From: Alphaproteobacteria bacterium UBA6187
GTDB taxonomy: Bacteria > Pseudomonadota > Alphaproteobacteria > Rickettsiales > UBA6187
Reading direction: 5' to 3'
Assembly (NCBI GenBank): GCA_002422795.1
Contig: DITJ01000073.1
Span: 1 to 21,166 of the forward strand
Length of the DNA stretch: 21,166 nucleotides
Below are positions 7,357-14,295 of this stretch, in pieces (positions within the stretch are counted from its first letter, which is position 1; every line of letters starts with the position of its first letter). The position numbers and the translations under genes are program-made. The notes beneath the pieces are model-generated. The model searched no databases. It saw only the letters and a program-made list of their open reading frames with translations, and was not told where the DNA came from.

Positions 7357-8193
7357 CTAAAACTCTATATTTTTGTGGACTTGCCGCGTTATTGCTTCCT
7401 GGAAATAAGCGAATGATTTTGGCGGGTTTATGCCTTTGCTGGATACCCGGCTGCATATCTGCTGCAGTACCGGCAAAATATCGCGTTCAAGTTCCGCGCC
7501 ATTTTCTAGCCAATTGCTTACCAAGTGCCAATCAGGCGGCAAAGGCAGCAGGAATTCATGGAATATTTGCCTTACTGCAAATAGCGATTCATCACTATGC
7601 CGGTGCAGTAAGGAGCCAAGGCTTTTGAAATTTTCCTGCGCACCAGGTGGGCGTTGTTTATCCACATGCCGGCGGTCAACATCATCTTTTTTATTTTTAT
7701 TTGGTAATGGGGATGGTGATGATGATAGTGGCTTAGGCAAACCGGAAGCAACCGTGCTATCATTTTGCTTTTCATTTTCAAAACCATTTGGTTTTTCTTC
7801 TTCTAAACCATTTGCTTTATCACCTTCCAGTGTTTCCGCGCCTTTGGTTTCTTTTTTAGGGCGGCCACCCTTACCACCATTTTCGCTTAATACCTCCCTT
7901 TTATGGGTAGCCTTTTCGTATTCTTCTACCACCCCTATAATGCTGATAGTCCCATCGGTATATTTGGTAAGCAACCCCTGCAATTTAGGCAGTAGTTTTC
8001 TCCATTTATTGACGTGGATACCCGCGGCCCTGGACAAAATTTTTTCATTATCTTCCAGCCGCCCACCACTTATCCACATGTGGCAACGCAAGCGGTAATA
8101 AATGCCAATAACCTCAAGGTCGAGCATCATTGTCCGCGCCAGCTCATCTGTCGGGTACATACGCATATATGGCGGGCTTTTTTCTTTAGTCAT
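7357..8193 (-). CDS. DUF1376 (YdaU-like) replication-region protein
   Basis: A 278-residue protein whose first 95 residues match DUF1376: PPYMRMYPTDELARTMMLDLEVIGIYYRLRCHMW, then a winged-helix-like stretch (ILSRAAGIHVNKWRKLLPKL) and a short segment on the final beta strands. Residues about 100-190 are a low-complexity, charged linker rich in Lys, Glu, Ser and Pro, after which a helical C-terminal part follows (ILPVLQQICSRVSSKGINPPKSFAYFQEAI), as in phage replication proteins of the lambda O or YdaU kind. DUF1376 proteins sit in early operons with replication genes. The ATG at 8193 has AAGGA six bases upstream. Role in replication initiation is inferred from family and place. Confidence 0.78.
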   Translation of the reverse strand: MTKEKSPPYMRMYPTDELARTMMLDLEVIGIYYRLRCHMWISGGRLEDNEKILSRAAGIHVNKWRKLLPKLQGLLTKYTDGTISIIGVVEEYEKATHKREVLSENGGKGGRPKKETKGAETLEGDKANGLEEEKPNGFENEKQNDSTVASGLPKPLSSSPSPLPNKNKKDDVDRRHVDKQRPPGAQENFKSLGSLLHRHSDESLFAVRQIFHEFLLPLPPDWHLVSNWLENGAELERDILPVLQQICSRVSSKGINPPKSFAYFQEAITRQVHKNIEF

Positions 8194-8206
8194 GGATTGT
8201 CCTTAA

Positions 8207-8476
8207 TTAAGCATCTACATAAGCTTCCATCCCCAGGGCACGCTGGTAAATTTCCATAAGGCTTTTTTCCTCGTCCAGCTCGTTTTTATCACGTTTACGT
8301 ATGCGGACGATTTTCTTCAGGATAGCCGGGTCGAAGCCGCGTAATTTTGCTTCGGTATAAACATCCCGGCGGTCGGATTGTAAGTTGGCAACATCTTCGT
8401 CCATGCGTTCTATGCGCTCAACAAAGCTTTTAAGCTCGCTGCCATCAATTCCATTTACGGTATGTGGTGTTAACAT
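8207..8476 (-). CDS. GapR-like DUF2312 (UPF0335) DNA-binding protein
   Basis: An 89-residue protein with the full DUF2312 signature: LKSFVERIERMDEDVANLQSD, then VYTEAKLRGFDPAILKKIVRIRKRD and a closing EEKSLMEIYQRALG helix. The family includes GapR of Caulobacter, a nucleoid-associated protein that binds overtwisted AT-rich DNA ahead of replication and transcription. Nearly all members are alphaproteobacterial, making this gene the best host clue in the window. Phage copies are common in early operons; what they do for the phage is not settled. The ATG at 8476 has a strong AAGGAGG nine bases upstream and the start overlaps the end of the Cro-like gene by 32 bases. Confidence 0.9.
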   Translation of the reverse strand: MLTPHTVNGIDGSELKSFVERIERMDEDVANLQSDRRDVYTEAKLRGFDPAILKKIVRIRKRDKNELDEEKSLMEIYQRALGMEAYVDA

Positions 8477-8693
8477 ATTGTTGTTCCTCCTTTGTTAGGT
8501 TATCAAGTGAAAGGTCGTAAAAATCATTCTGTGCTACCTGTCCACCTGTTGCTAGGTAAATCCGACGCATAATTATTTTACCGGGTATTACGCCATCCAG
8601 GTACTTCCCCACTGTTGCTGCATGTACGCCGATAACATCCGCAAAGTAAGTGTGGGACACGTTATTTAGCACTAGCCAGTGGTTTAGTTTCAT
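8445..8693 (-). CDS. Cro-like HTH regulator
   Basis: An 82-residue protein with a helix-turn-helix near residues 14-45 (YFADVIGVHAATVGKYLDGVIPG), lacking any further domain. It is the first gene of the leftward early operon and is transcribed divergently from the CI-like repressor, which is the cro position. It probably binds the shared operators in 8694-8886 and turns down early or repressor transcription during lytic growth. A promoter with TTGACA, 17-base spacer and CTTAAT lies just upstream. Its end overlaps the GapR-like gene by 32 bases. The Cro role is inferred from size, fold and place. Confidence 0.75.
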   Translation of the reverse strand: MKLNHWLVLNNVSHTYFADVIGVHAATVGKYLDGVIPGKIIMRRIYLATGGQVAQNDFYDLSLDNLTKEEQQYVNTTYRKWN

Positions 8694-8730
8694 AGGTTTA
8701 GCCTTTTAGGATTGTTATCAACTTTTCCTC

Positions 8731-8759
8731 ATTAAGTGGGAGAAAGTTTTAATTGTCAA
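8731..8759 (-). promoter_or_regulatory. Early (cro) promoter
   Basis: Minus-strand TTGACA (8754-8759, consensus), 17-base spacer, CTTAAT (8731-8736, four of six). It reads toward the Cro-like gene starting at 8693. The palindromic operator at 8767-8783 lies seven bases upstream of its -35. Confidence 0.75.
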
Positions 8760-8766
8760 TTCAAAA

Positions 8767-8783
8767 GTAGCATATGATGCTAC
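8767..8783. promoter_or_regulatory. Operator O1, 17-bp palindrome
   Basis: Perfect 7-bp inverted repeat GTAGCAT/ATGCTAC around three bases. The same arms recur once more, at 9569-9585, again just upstream of a TTGACA promoter. It should be bound by the CI-like or Cro-like protein encoded on either side. Confidence 0.7.
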
Positions 8784-8788
8784 CTAAA

Positions 8789-8805
8789 CGAAATGTTAAC
8801 TTTCG
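8789..8805. promoter_or_regulatory. Second dyad in the divergent switch region
   Basis: CGAAA (8789-8793) and TTTCG (8801-8805) form an inverted repeat of the same 17-bp size as O1, centred on TTAAC-like sequence, only five bases from O1. It could be a second operator with different preference. A single half-site resembling O1 (GCTACCTAAGCGA, from 8851) lies nearer the repressor start. Confidence 0.35.
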
Positions 8806-8812
8806 ATTCCTC

Positions 8813-8840
8813 TTGATTATTCTAGCTTTATGGGTATTTT
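8813..8840 (+). promoter_or_regulatory. Weak candidate promoter for the CI-like repressor
   Basis: TTGATT (8813-8818), 16-base spacer, TATTTT (8835-8840) upstream of the repressor start at 8887. It is a modest match; a maintenance promoter that depends on the bound repressor would look like this, but the call is weak. Confidence 0.3.
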
Positions 8841-8886
8841 TACTAGAAACGCTACCTAAGCGATAAATATCAATACGGGAAGAAGC

Positions 8887-9489
8887 ATGTCAGAGCCAAA
8901 CAAACAACCACGGATAAGACGTAGGTCAAAATTAGTTTTTTTTCGTGTAGAAGCGGGGCTTACACAAGAAGATGTAGCTTCAAGGCTTAAGGTGCATGTG
9001 GGCACAATCAAGCGACATGAAGGTGGACAATCAAATATTACAAGCAAACAATTGGAAGAATATGCAAAGCTTTATGGGTGCAAAGTCGTTGACCTTATAA
9101 GCGAAGAGGAAGCCGAGGAGCGCATTGCCAGCCTTTATGGCGCTGTGAAAGCAGATTATAGTGTTGCAGCTTCCAAAAGCGGCCCAAGTGTTACCTTGCC
9201 AGCGCCTTTGGGTGGCATTGACCTTGCTGCGGTTAAAGTATCCGAAGATATTTTCCCGTTATTCCGCAAAGGTGATTTACTTGTCGTTGATACTGGAAAA
9301 CAGTTTGTAGCAAAGGGCTGTATCGGCCGTATGTGCCTTGTGGAAATAAACCAATCAAGCGCCATCATTGGCGTATTCTCTAATGGTAACAAGGCTAACC
9401 ATTACGATATTACGCGGCCAAATGGCACTCTATTGCGCGACAAAAAAATCCTCGCTGCATATCCTATAAAAGCAATTTTTAAATCATAG
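8887..9489 (+). CDS. CI-like repressor, HTH plus S24-like domain without catalytic residues
   Basis: A 200-residue protein with an XRE helix-turn-helix at about 16-70 (FRVEAGLTQEDVASRLKVHVGTIKRHEGG) and a C-terminal S24/LexA-like fold from about 105 (VKVSEDIFPLFRKGDLLVVD). In active members this loop reads G-D-S-M-x-P with the nucleophile Ser; here the aligned six residues are S-E-D-I-F-P, so the Ser position is Asp121. No Lys is found in the segment where the base normally lies (about 150-165). The domain therefore should dimerise but not self-cleave, so induction would need a route other than RecA-driven autocleavage, such as an antirepressor. The ATG at 8887 has GGGA upstream. The gene diverges from the Cro-like gene across the operators. 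Confidence 0.82.
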   Translation: MSEPNKQPRIRRRSKLVFFRVEAGLTQEDVASRLKVHVGTIKRHEGGQSNITSKQLEEYAKLYGCKVVDLISEEEAEERIASLYGAVKADYSVAASKSGPSVTLPAPLGGIDLAAVKVSEDIFPLFRKGDLLVVDTGKQFVAKGCIGRMCLVEINQSSAIIGVFSNGNKANHYDITRPNGTLLRDKKILAAYPIKAIFKS

Positions 9490-9568
9490 AAAAATATTTT
9501 TTGCCCTCCCAAAACGTGGCTATAGCCATTGCCGCGCCTGGCTTATTGCGTTTCCGCTTCGTTCTTAA

Positions 9569-9585
9569 GTAGCATTAGATGCTAC
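9569..9585. promoter_or_regulatory. Operator O2, 17-bp palindrome
   Basis: Same 7-bp arms as O1 (GTAGCAT/ATGCTAC), three-base centre, placed eight bases upstream of the -35 of the promoter at 9594-9622. Indicates that the operon starting at 9689 answers to the same regulator as the cro promoter. Confidence 0.7.
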
Positions 9586-9593
9586 CTTTGCTA

Positions 9594-9622
9594 TTGACAT
9601 AATAGAAAATCACATCTATCCA
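9594..9622 (+). promoter_or_regulatory. Promoter of the 9689-11992 operon
   Basis: TTGACA (9594-9599, consensus), 17-base spacer, TATCCA (9617-9622, three of six). It lies about 70 bases before the small membrane protein gene. Its relation to O2 copies that of the cro promoter to O1. The 9490-9688 gap otherwise shows no gene; no clear terminator follows the repressor gene. Confidence 0.5.
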
Positions 9623-9688
9623 TTAAACCCAAGGTGGTTAGAAAAAATTACTTATTGCCACTGGAAACATAAAACAATAGGTCAAGCC

Positions 9689-9931
9689 ATGAATTACATG
9701 AACCGTAGGCGGCGCTCACGCCAGCGCCGGACAATATTTTATTGCCTAAAAAAGGCTATAGGATACCTGGTGTGGGTAGCATTACTTGTTACTATCCTTG
9801 CATTAAATGTCTTCGCTATCATCAATTGGCTTACAGGTTGCTGTGTGCCGGGCGGTGCTTGCATACCTGAAACCATTTACCCGCAATGTGAATCCATACA
9901 TAAGGAGGTTCCTTATGGCGAAGGTTTCTAA
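9689..9931 (+). CDS. Small basic single-span membrane protein, unknown
   Basis: An 80-residue protein: an Arg-rich N terminus (NRRRRSRQRR), one membrane segment at about 26-49 (YLVWVALLVTILALNVFAIINWL) and a short tail with four cysteines. By the positive-inside rule the N terminus should be cytoplasmic and the Cys-bearing tail outside. It is first in the operon after O2 and its end overlaps the next start by 17 bases, whose ribosome binding site lies inside this gene; that coupling supports it being real. AGGT about seven bases before the ATG is a modest start signal. No family recognised; small phage membrane proteins here may act in exclusion or regulation. Confidence 0.55.
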   Translation: MNYMNRRRRSRQRRTIFYCLKKAIGYLVWVALLVTILALNVFAIINWLTGCCVPGGACIPETIYPQCESIHKEVPYGEGF

Positions 9932-10313
9932 ACATGGATACCAGGCAGCAGATATTTATGCCGGCAAAATGCTGCGCCGGCTTAGGATATGCAAAGGGTT
10001 ATCCCAAAATGAATTAGGGCAATTGGTAAAATTAACTTTCCAGCAAATCCAGAAATATGAACGCGGTGAAAACCGTATGAGCGTAAGCAGGATACACCAA
10101 TTCTGCCAGCAGTTTAAAGTATCGCCAACGGAATTTTTTAGTGAAGAATTGGAGCCAAAGCGCCAGGGCGATACCAGCCACGATTCCTTGCGCCTTATGC
10201 GGCTTTTTGCGCAAATCCACGACCAGGCCAAACGCGCAATAGTTATTACTGTTGCGGAAGGTTTGGCAGATAAGGAAATCCCAACGGTGGAGGATGCAGA
10301 ATGCCAGCTTTAA
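9915..10313 (+). CDS. XRE-family transcriptional regulator
   Basis: A 132-residue protein starting at ATG 9915, chosen because AAGGAGG lies six bases upstream; an open frame continues upstream to 9807 but lacks such a signal. Residues about 18-72 are a classic XRE helix-turn-helix (LRRLRICKGLSQNELGQLVKLTFQQIQKYERGENRMS) followed by VSRIHQFCQQFKVSPTEFF. The C-terminal part, about 60 residues, is helical. This layout is common in alphaproteobacterial regulators. It follows the small membrane protein (overlap 17 bases) and overlaps the excisionase-like gene by 13 bases. Target unknown; it may control the xis-int genes or the lysogeny switch. Confidence 0.82.
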   Translation: MAKVSKHGYQAADIYAGKMLRRLRICKGLSQNELGQLVKLTFQQIQKYERGENRMSVSRIHQFCQQFKVSPTEFFSEELEPKRQGDTSHDSLRLMRLFAQIHDQAKRAIVITVAEGLADKEIPTVEDAECQL

Positions 10314-10600
10314 ATTTCAGCGGTAATGATATTAACGAAGTGCTGCAGAAAATCCAAAACCATATCCAGGCAACCGGGATAAGCACTATTACAAAAAATA
10401 TTTACCTCCTGCCTGAAGAATTAGCAGAGCGGTGGCGTATCCATGATGGGCATTTAGGTAACTTACGCGTAAGCGGAGAAGGCCCTGCATATATGAAATT
10501 AAGTGAAGGTAAATATGGAAAAGTACGCTACCCATTATTTGGGGAAGGCGGGGTGTTGTGTCATGAGGGAGACAGGATAAAACATTCCACTATGGAATAA
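10301..10600 (+). CDS. Excisionase-like helix-turn-helix protein
   Basis: A 99-residue protein whose residues about 35-80 fit the small winged HTH (HTH_17/excisionase) pattern: YLLPEELAERWRIHDGHLGNLRVSGEGPAYMKL, a GKVRYPL turn. Such proteins bend attachment DNA and steer the integrase toward excision. It lies directly before the integrase gene, as xis does in many phages, and overlaps the upstream XRE gene by 13 bases with GGAGG seven bases before its ATG. The N-terminal 30 residues are extra compared with minimal family members. A plain regulatory role is the alternative. Confidence 0.65.
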   Translation: MPALNFSGNDINEVLQKIQNHIQATGISTITKNIYLLPEELAERWRIHDGHLGNLRVSGEGPAYMKLSEGKYGKVRYPLFGEGGVLCHEGDRIKHSTME

Positions 10601-10696
10601 CTTGTTGGGGTTCCCATCAAAAACGAAGGGGGGTAGAAAGCGAAATGTATCCTTCCATATCAGGTGGTTAGGATGTTTAACCAACAGGAGGTGGCA

Positions 10697-11992
10697 ATGC
10701 GTAGTGAACGTAGTAAAATAACCAGGCGTACTATAGAAAGTGTAGAAACAACCGGTCAGGAATATTATATTTGGGATACTGAAATACCTGGATTTGGTTT
10801 GCGCGTAACGCCACTTGGCGCTATTTCCTATATTTATAAATATCGCCTTGGCCGCGGCCGTAAAGCTGATACCAGGCGCATGACTGTCGGCCGGCCACCT
10901 ATGACACCAGACATAGCCCGTGCGGAAGCATTAGAATTACATTACCGTGTTGCCAAAGGCGAAAACCCATCAGAAGAAGAGCAATCAAAACGCCTGGATA
11001 AAACACTTAAGGAGATCCACCCTATATATGAATCGCAATATTCAAATGTTTACCTTAAGCCCAGCACCGTAAAGAACCAGGAATATTTATGGGAATTTGT
11101 GTTGGATTATTTTGGCAATAAGCGCATCAATAGCATTACCAAATTGGATATAGAAAAATTCATGCTTGCCCATAAAGATACGCCTTACCAGGCAAACCGC
11201 TTATTTGCTTTGGTAAGCAAGGTATTCAGCATGTGCGAGCAGTGGGAATTTAAACCACAGCATAGCAACCCATGCCGCGGCGTGCGTAAATTTAAGGAAC
11301 ATGCGCGGGAGCGTTACCTTTCCAAGGAAGAAATAGAAAGGCTATTTACCGTATTAGATAAAGAAGACGAATTGCGCTCCACCAGCATTTATCTTACCAA
11401 CCTTTTCCGGCTGCTATTACTAACTGGTTGCCGTCTTGGCGAAATCCGCGACCTTAAATGGGAATGGGTAAACCTAGAACGCCGCCGCCTGGAATTGCCG
11501 GATTCCAAAACCGGTGGGAAATATGTAACTCTAAATAGCCAGGCTATAGCCATCCTTGAAAATATGCCACGCATTGCAGATTGCGAATATGTTATTGCCA
11601 GCGAACGCAATCCAGGTAAGCCGGTAACGGAAGCGCAAAAAGCTTGGCAACGTATCCGCATAAAAGCCGGCCTTGATAAAGTGCGCATACATGATTTGCG
11701 CCACACCCATGCAAGTATTGCCATTTCATACCTTGGCATGTCCTTACCTATGATAGGCGGAATTTTAGGGCACAAACGCGCCGAAACCACCAACCGCTAT
11801 GCCCACCTGGCGGATGAGCCATTAAAACAGGCCAGCGAAATGATAGGTGATGTTATAAAAGGTAAATTACCACAAAAACCACAAGCGCCCGAGCCTCTCT
11901 TGCCAGAGCCAGAACCTGCTGTAATTGTTACTATTGAGCCGCCTAGATATAAGGCCGAAGTGATTTATGGCAGGTTTAAGAGTGCTAATTAA
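10697..11992 (+). CDS. int: Tyrosine-type site-specific integrase
   Basis: A 431-residue tyrosine recombinase. The N-terminal arm-binding domain of the DUF4102 type is visible (YYIWDTEIPGFGLRVTPLG, 23-41), then a core-binding domain (about 105-200), then the catalytic domain with Arg246 (TGCRLGEI), Lys271, His332-x-x-Arg335 (HDLRHTHAS), His359 (LGHK) and Tyr368 (NRYAHL). All catalytic residues are present, so it should be active. The proline-rich tail (from about 390) is unusual. ATG 10697 is preferred over the GTG at 10664 because AGGAGG lies five bases before it. It probably recombines at the tRNA-Arg site whose copy is at 15717-15761. The 3.7 kb between gene and site is filled by cargo genes. 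Confidence 0.93.
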   Translation: MRSERSKITRRTIESVETTGQEYYIWDTEIPGFGLRVTPLGAISYIYKYRLGRGRKADTRRMTVGRPPMTPDIARAEALELHYRVAKGENPSEEEQSKRLDKTLKEIHPIYESQYSNVYLKPSTVKNQEYLWEFVLDYFGNKRINSITKLDIEKFMLAHKDTPYQANRLFALVSKVFSMCEQWEFKPQHSNPCRGVRKFKEHARERYLSKEEIERLFTVLDKEDELRSTSIYLTNLFRLLLLTGCRLGEIRDLKWEWVNLERRRLELPDSKTGGKYVTLNSQAIAILENMPRIADCEYVIASERNPGKPVTEAQKAWQRIRIKAGLDKVRIHDLRHTHASIAISYLGMSLPMIGGILGHKRAETTNRYAHLADEPLKQASEMIGDVIKGKLPQKPQAPEPLLPEPEPAVIVTIEPPRYKAEVIYGRFKSAN

Positions 11993-12010
11993 AAACTCTT
12001 AATTTATTTC
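11978..12010 (+). terminator. Weak terminator-like hairpin after int
   Basis: AAGAGT (11978-11983) and ACTCTT (11995-12000) with an 11-base loop, followed by an AT-rich stretch with several T. It overlaps the int stop and sits in the 11-bp gap before the convergent gene. Stem is short and AT-rich, so the call is weak. Confidence 0.3.
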
Positions 12011-13077
12011 ACTATCCGTAATCGCGGTTTATTTATTTGCATTGGATAAAATGCATTAAAATCATTCTCATATAAACCAAATATTTCTTCTAAATCACTT
12101 TGCTTATAATTTAACTTATTCAAATGCACGTTGATCAAATCCTTCAACAAAGATGGGGATTCTTTTGTGTTTGTTAGCTCTATAGGCTCTTTAGTTTTAA
12201 AACCACGCTTTGACATTTCCACTTGATAGTATTTATACATACGATCAGTAAGTTTTCCTACTTTCCATGATTTATAAATCAAAGCTTGCATTGATACTTT
12301 CCAATGTAATTTTAAGTCCATAAATTTTTGTAATGAAAGATTATAAAGCTGAGAAGATATATCTTTAGTTGGCATTAAAAATTCTGCTGCAAATAAATTA
12401 GCCTGCATTTCCATTTCGGGGTTTGGCACTTGGTGCATAACAAGATGCCCTAGCTCGTGCGCCAAGCTAAAGCGATATCTATCCTTTGGTTGCGCCAGGT
12501 TCATAAAAATTATTGCAGGGAGGCCATCACAAGCATGTTGGCAGAATCCATCAATCAAAGGCGTGCCGAAATCAAAGGAAACAACAATTACCCCTGCATT
12601 TTCTATCACATCTGTTATATCTTGTATTGGGCCACGCGGAAGCTTCCATCTTTGTCGCATAACTTCTGATATAGCCGATATATCACCATCATACTGGTCA
12701 ACATCTATTGCAGCAACGGGTGGATTAGTGAATTCTAGTTCTACAGATTCTAATAATTTTTTGAGGTTTAGTCGGTATATTTCTGCTTGAGCGTGGATTG
12801 CATCTAGATTTTTTTGCCCTAATTTTTGCCTTTTCCGGTGGAAGCTAACTGGTGGCATCCTTGAGTAAGAAGGGTGGTAAAAGAAAGATGGCTTAAACTT
12901 TAAAGCATCAGCGATCATTGCAACTACTTCTTTGCTAGGCTCAATAATTCCATGCTCTATTTTAGAGAGTTGTGCCTGTGATACTTTCTTGTCAAGGAGG
13001 GTAGCCAACTGTGGTTGGCTAACTTTCCTTGCTTGTCTGGCTAATATAAGAATGTCATAATTAAATGCATTTCTCAT
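12004..13077 (-). CDS. XRE regulator fused to ImmA/IrrE metallopeptidase
   Basis: A 357-residue protein. Residues about 8-62 are an XRE helix-turn-helix (ARQARKVSQPQLATLLDKKVSQAQLSKIEHG); residues about 150-240 are an ImmA/IrrE zinc peptidase with HELGH at 207-211 and the third ligand probably Glu223 in the EMQANLFAAEFLMP segment. In known systems ImmA-type peptidases cut a repressor to switch genes on after stress, and HTH-peptidase fusions serve as antitoxins or sensors. The C-terminal 110 residues are helical and unassigned. The gene starts inside the stop of the upstream 197-residue gene (ATGA overlap), so the two are translationally coupled and should work together. It faces the integrase gene and is more AT-rich than it, fitting a cargo origin. 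Confidence 0.88.
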   Translation of the reverse strand: MRNAFNYDILILARQARKVSQPQLATLLDKKVSQAQLSKIEHGIIEPSKEVVAMIADALKFKPSFFYHPSYSRMPPVSFHRKRQKLGQKNLDAIHAQAEIYRLNLKKLLESVELEFTNPPVAAIDVDQYDGDISAISEVMRQRWKLPRGPIQDITDVIENAGVIVVSFDFGTPLIDGFCQHACDGLPAIIFMNLAQPKDRYRFSLAHELGHLVMHQVPNPEMEMQANLFAAEFLMPTKDISSQLYNLSLQKFMDLKLHWKVSMQALIYKSWKVGKLTDRMYKYYQVEMSKRGFKTKEPIELTNTKESPSLLKDLINVHLNKLNYKQSDLEEIFGLYENDFNAFYPMQINKPRLRIVK

Positions 13078-13667
13078 TTATTCTGATCCATTTTTTCTTG
13101 TTTAATCTTAATATTGCGGCCTGGTTTTGCAACAGTATCGTCTGGTATTTCCAGATTCTCAACTGGTTTAGCCGGTGTTGGGGTGAGTTCAAGAATTACT
13201 CCTGGCTCCCCTTTTTCGTCATTAGCTACTATATATATTAGGGGATTTAAAGGACTATTTTCAGGAATTATATATCCAAAATATGCCTTAACCGTTTCCG
13301 TGCCTTCAAAAAGCTCGCCTTGATCGGTAACATTACAGTTAAATTTCATGGATGTTTGCGTGCTGCCAACGCAGGCTTTGAGTTTTCCGGTGAGTTTCTT
13401 GATTTTTATTACATATTCTGAATTAAAACCAAAAAGTACATTGCCGCGCTTTCTTATGATTTCTATTCCTGACTGTGTTTCAGCATAGGCAGTTAACGCT
13501 TCTACCATTAAATCTCGGATTATGTTACACTTTGTGCGCTTTTCAAAGGCATGTGCGCGGTGGCCGAATTCATCATAATATATTCCCACTGAGCCTAAAG
13601 TCATATCCGCCATTGCGTGCATATGAGGCTCCATAATTTTTGTGATATTTTCTAACGTATTCTTCAT
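13074..13667 (-). CDS. Unknown partner protein of the ImmA/IrrE gene, candidate toxin
   Basis: A 197-residue soluble protein without signal or membrane segment. Visible pattern: helical start with KRTKCNIIRDLMVEALTAYAE (about 43-64), a beta stretch with SEYVIKIKKLTGKL (about 82-96), TSMKFN, then VKAYFGYIIP and a final VILELTPTPAKP, with a charged tail rich in Lys. I recall this layout from unannotated proteins encoded next to XRE-ImmA/IrrE genes in other bacteria, where the pairs behave like toxin-antitoxin or phage defence units (RosmerTA is one name I associate, to be verified). Here it is first in the two-gene operon, overlapping the peptidase gene by four bases, with AGGA six bases before its ATG. 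Toxin role is inferred. Confidence 0.65.
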   Translation of the reverse strand: MKNTLENITKIMEPHMHAMADMTLGSVGIYYDEFGHRAHAFEKRTKCNIIRDLMVEALTAYAETQSGIEIIRKRGNVLFGFNSEYVIKIKKLTGKLKACVGSTQTSMKFNCNVTDQGELFEGTETVKAYFGYIIPENSPLNPLIYIVANDEKGEPGVILELTPTPAKPVENLEIPDDTVAKPGRNIKIKQEKMDQNK

Positions 13668-13703
13668 TTTTATTCCTATTGAAGTTGCAGAGGTGAAAAA
13701 CTA

Positions 13704-13732
13704 CTTATAGCAGCTTATCCTGTCCTTTTCAA
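13704..13732 (-). promoter_or_regulatory. Promoter of the unknown/ImmA-IrrE operon
   Basis: Minus-strand TTGAAA (13727-13732), 17-base spacer, TATAAG (13704-13709), start point near 13697, about 30 bases before the gene start at 13667. A good match with standard spacing. The XRE part of the downstream protein is the natural candidate for autoregulation. Confidence 0.65.
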
Positions 13733-13874
13733 TAAAAATTATTCTAAAACTATTATTTATGTTTTTTGCCTGCTCCATATTAAATCTCTTCATTTGTTGA
13801 TAATGTTGCGTATATACTGTAATTCTTGATTCATCTATGTAAATATTGCTATTTCCAACCCATCATATATTTGC

Positions 13875-13917
13875 ACTATATATTATACATCTATAGACAT
13901 TACGCATTATATATAGT
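13875..13917. promoter_or_regulatory. Inverted repeat upstream of hipBA, candidate operator
   Basis: Arms ACTATATATTAT (13875-13886) and ATTATATATAGT (13906-13917) are inverted copies differing at one of 12 positions, 19 bases apart, within an AT-rich stretch before hipB. HipB-type antitoxins bind palindromes upstream of their own gene. In DNA this AT-rich such a repeat can arise by chance, and no convincing -35/-10 pair for hipB was found. Confidence 0.35.
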
Positions 13918-13953
13918 ACAATATTATATATAACCGTAATCTAGGGCTATAAA

Positions 13954-14295
13954 ATGAAAAGTCCAGCCTATAATGCAATGACTCCACAAGCGCGGGAAGC
14001 ATTGAAAATGCTAGGAAAACGCCTTAAACAGGCACGCCTCCGGCGCAATGAATCCCAGGAGATGGTAGCAAAACGCACCGGAACTACCAGGGCAACCCAG
14101 CAGCGCTTAGAGAGTGGCCACCCAGGCACTACGCTTGGGGTTCTAATAAATACATTATATGTGTATGGATTATTGGATCAATTTGATGAAATTGCAAACC
14201 CAGATAAGGATTCCGTTGGCAAAGCCTTGGAAATGAACCGCGCCCCTAAGAAATCAGGACGTAAGAAAAAAGAGGAGTTTAGCAGTGACTTCTAA
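13954..14295 (+). CDS. hipB: HipB-like antitoxin, XRE family
   Basis: A 113-residue protein with an XRE helix-turn-helix at about residues 20-72 (LGKRLKQARLRRNESQEMVAKRTGTTRATQQRLESG) and a Lys-rich, disordered tail. It directly precedes and overlaps a HipA kinase gene by 11 bases, the standard antitoxin-toxin order. It should bind its own promoter and hold HipA in check. AGGG sits seven bases before the ATG. The extended upstream stretch 13668-13953 holds the divergent promoters and is very AT-rich. Confidence 0.85.
   Translation: MKSPAYNAMTPQAREALKMLGKRLKQARLRRNESQEMVAKRTGTTRATQQRLESGHPGTTLGVLINTLYVYGLLDQFDEIANPDKDSVGKALEMNRAPKKSGRKKKEEFSSDF

Noticed and set aside
7430..8098. Plus-strand frame of 222 codons opposite the DUF1376 gene
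   Set aside because: Low-complexity Ser/Phe-rich reading of the reverse of the charged linker; no start signal.
12004..13077. Treating the XRE-ImmA/IrrE gene as the phage's main repressor
   Set aside because: The CI-like gene at 8887 with divergent cro and palindromic operators fills that role; the peptidase gene forms a separate coupled unit in the cargo zone.
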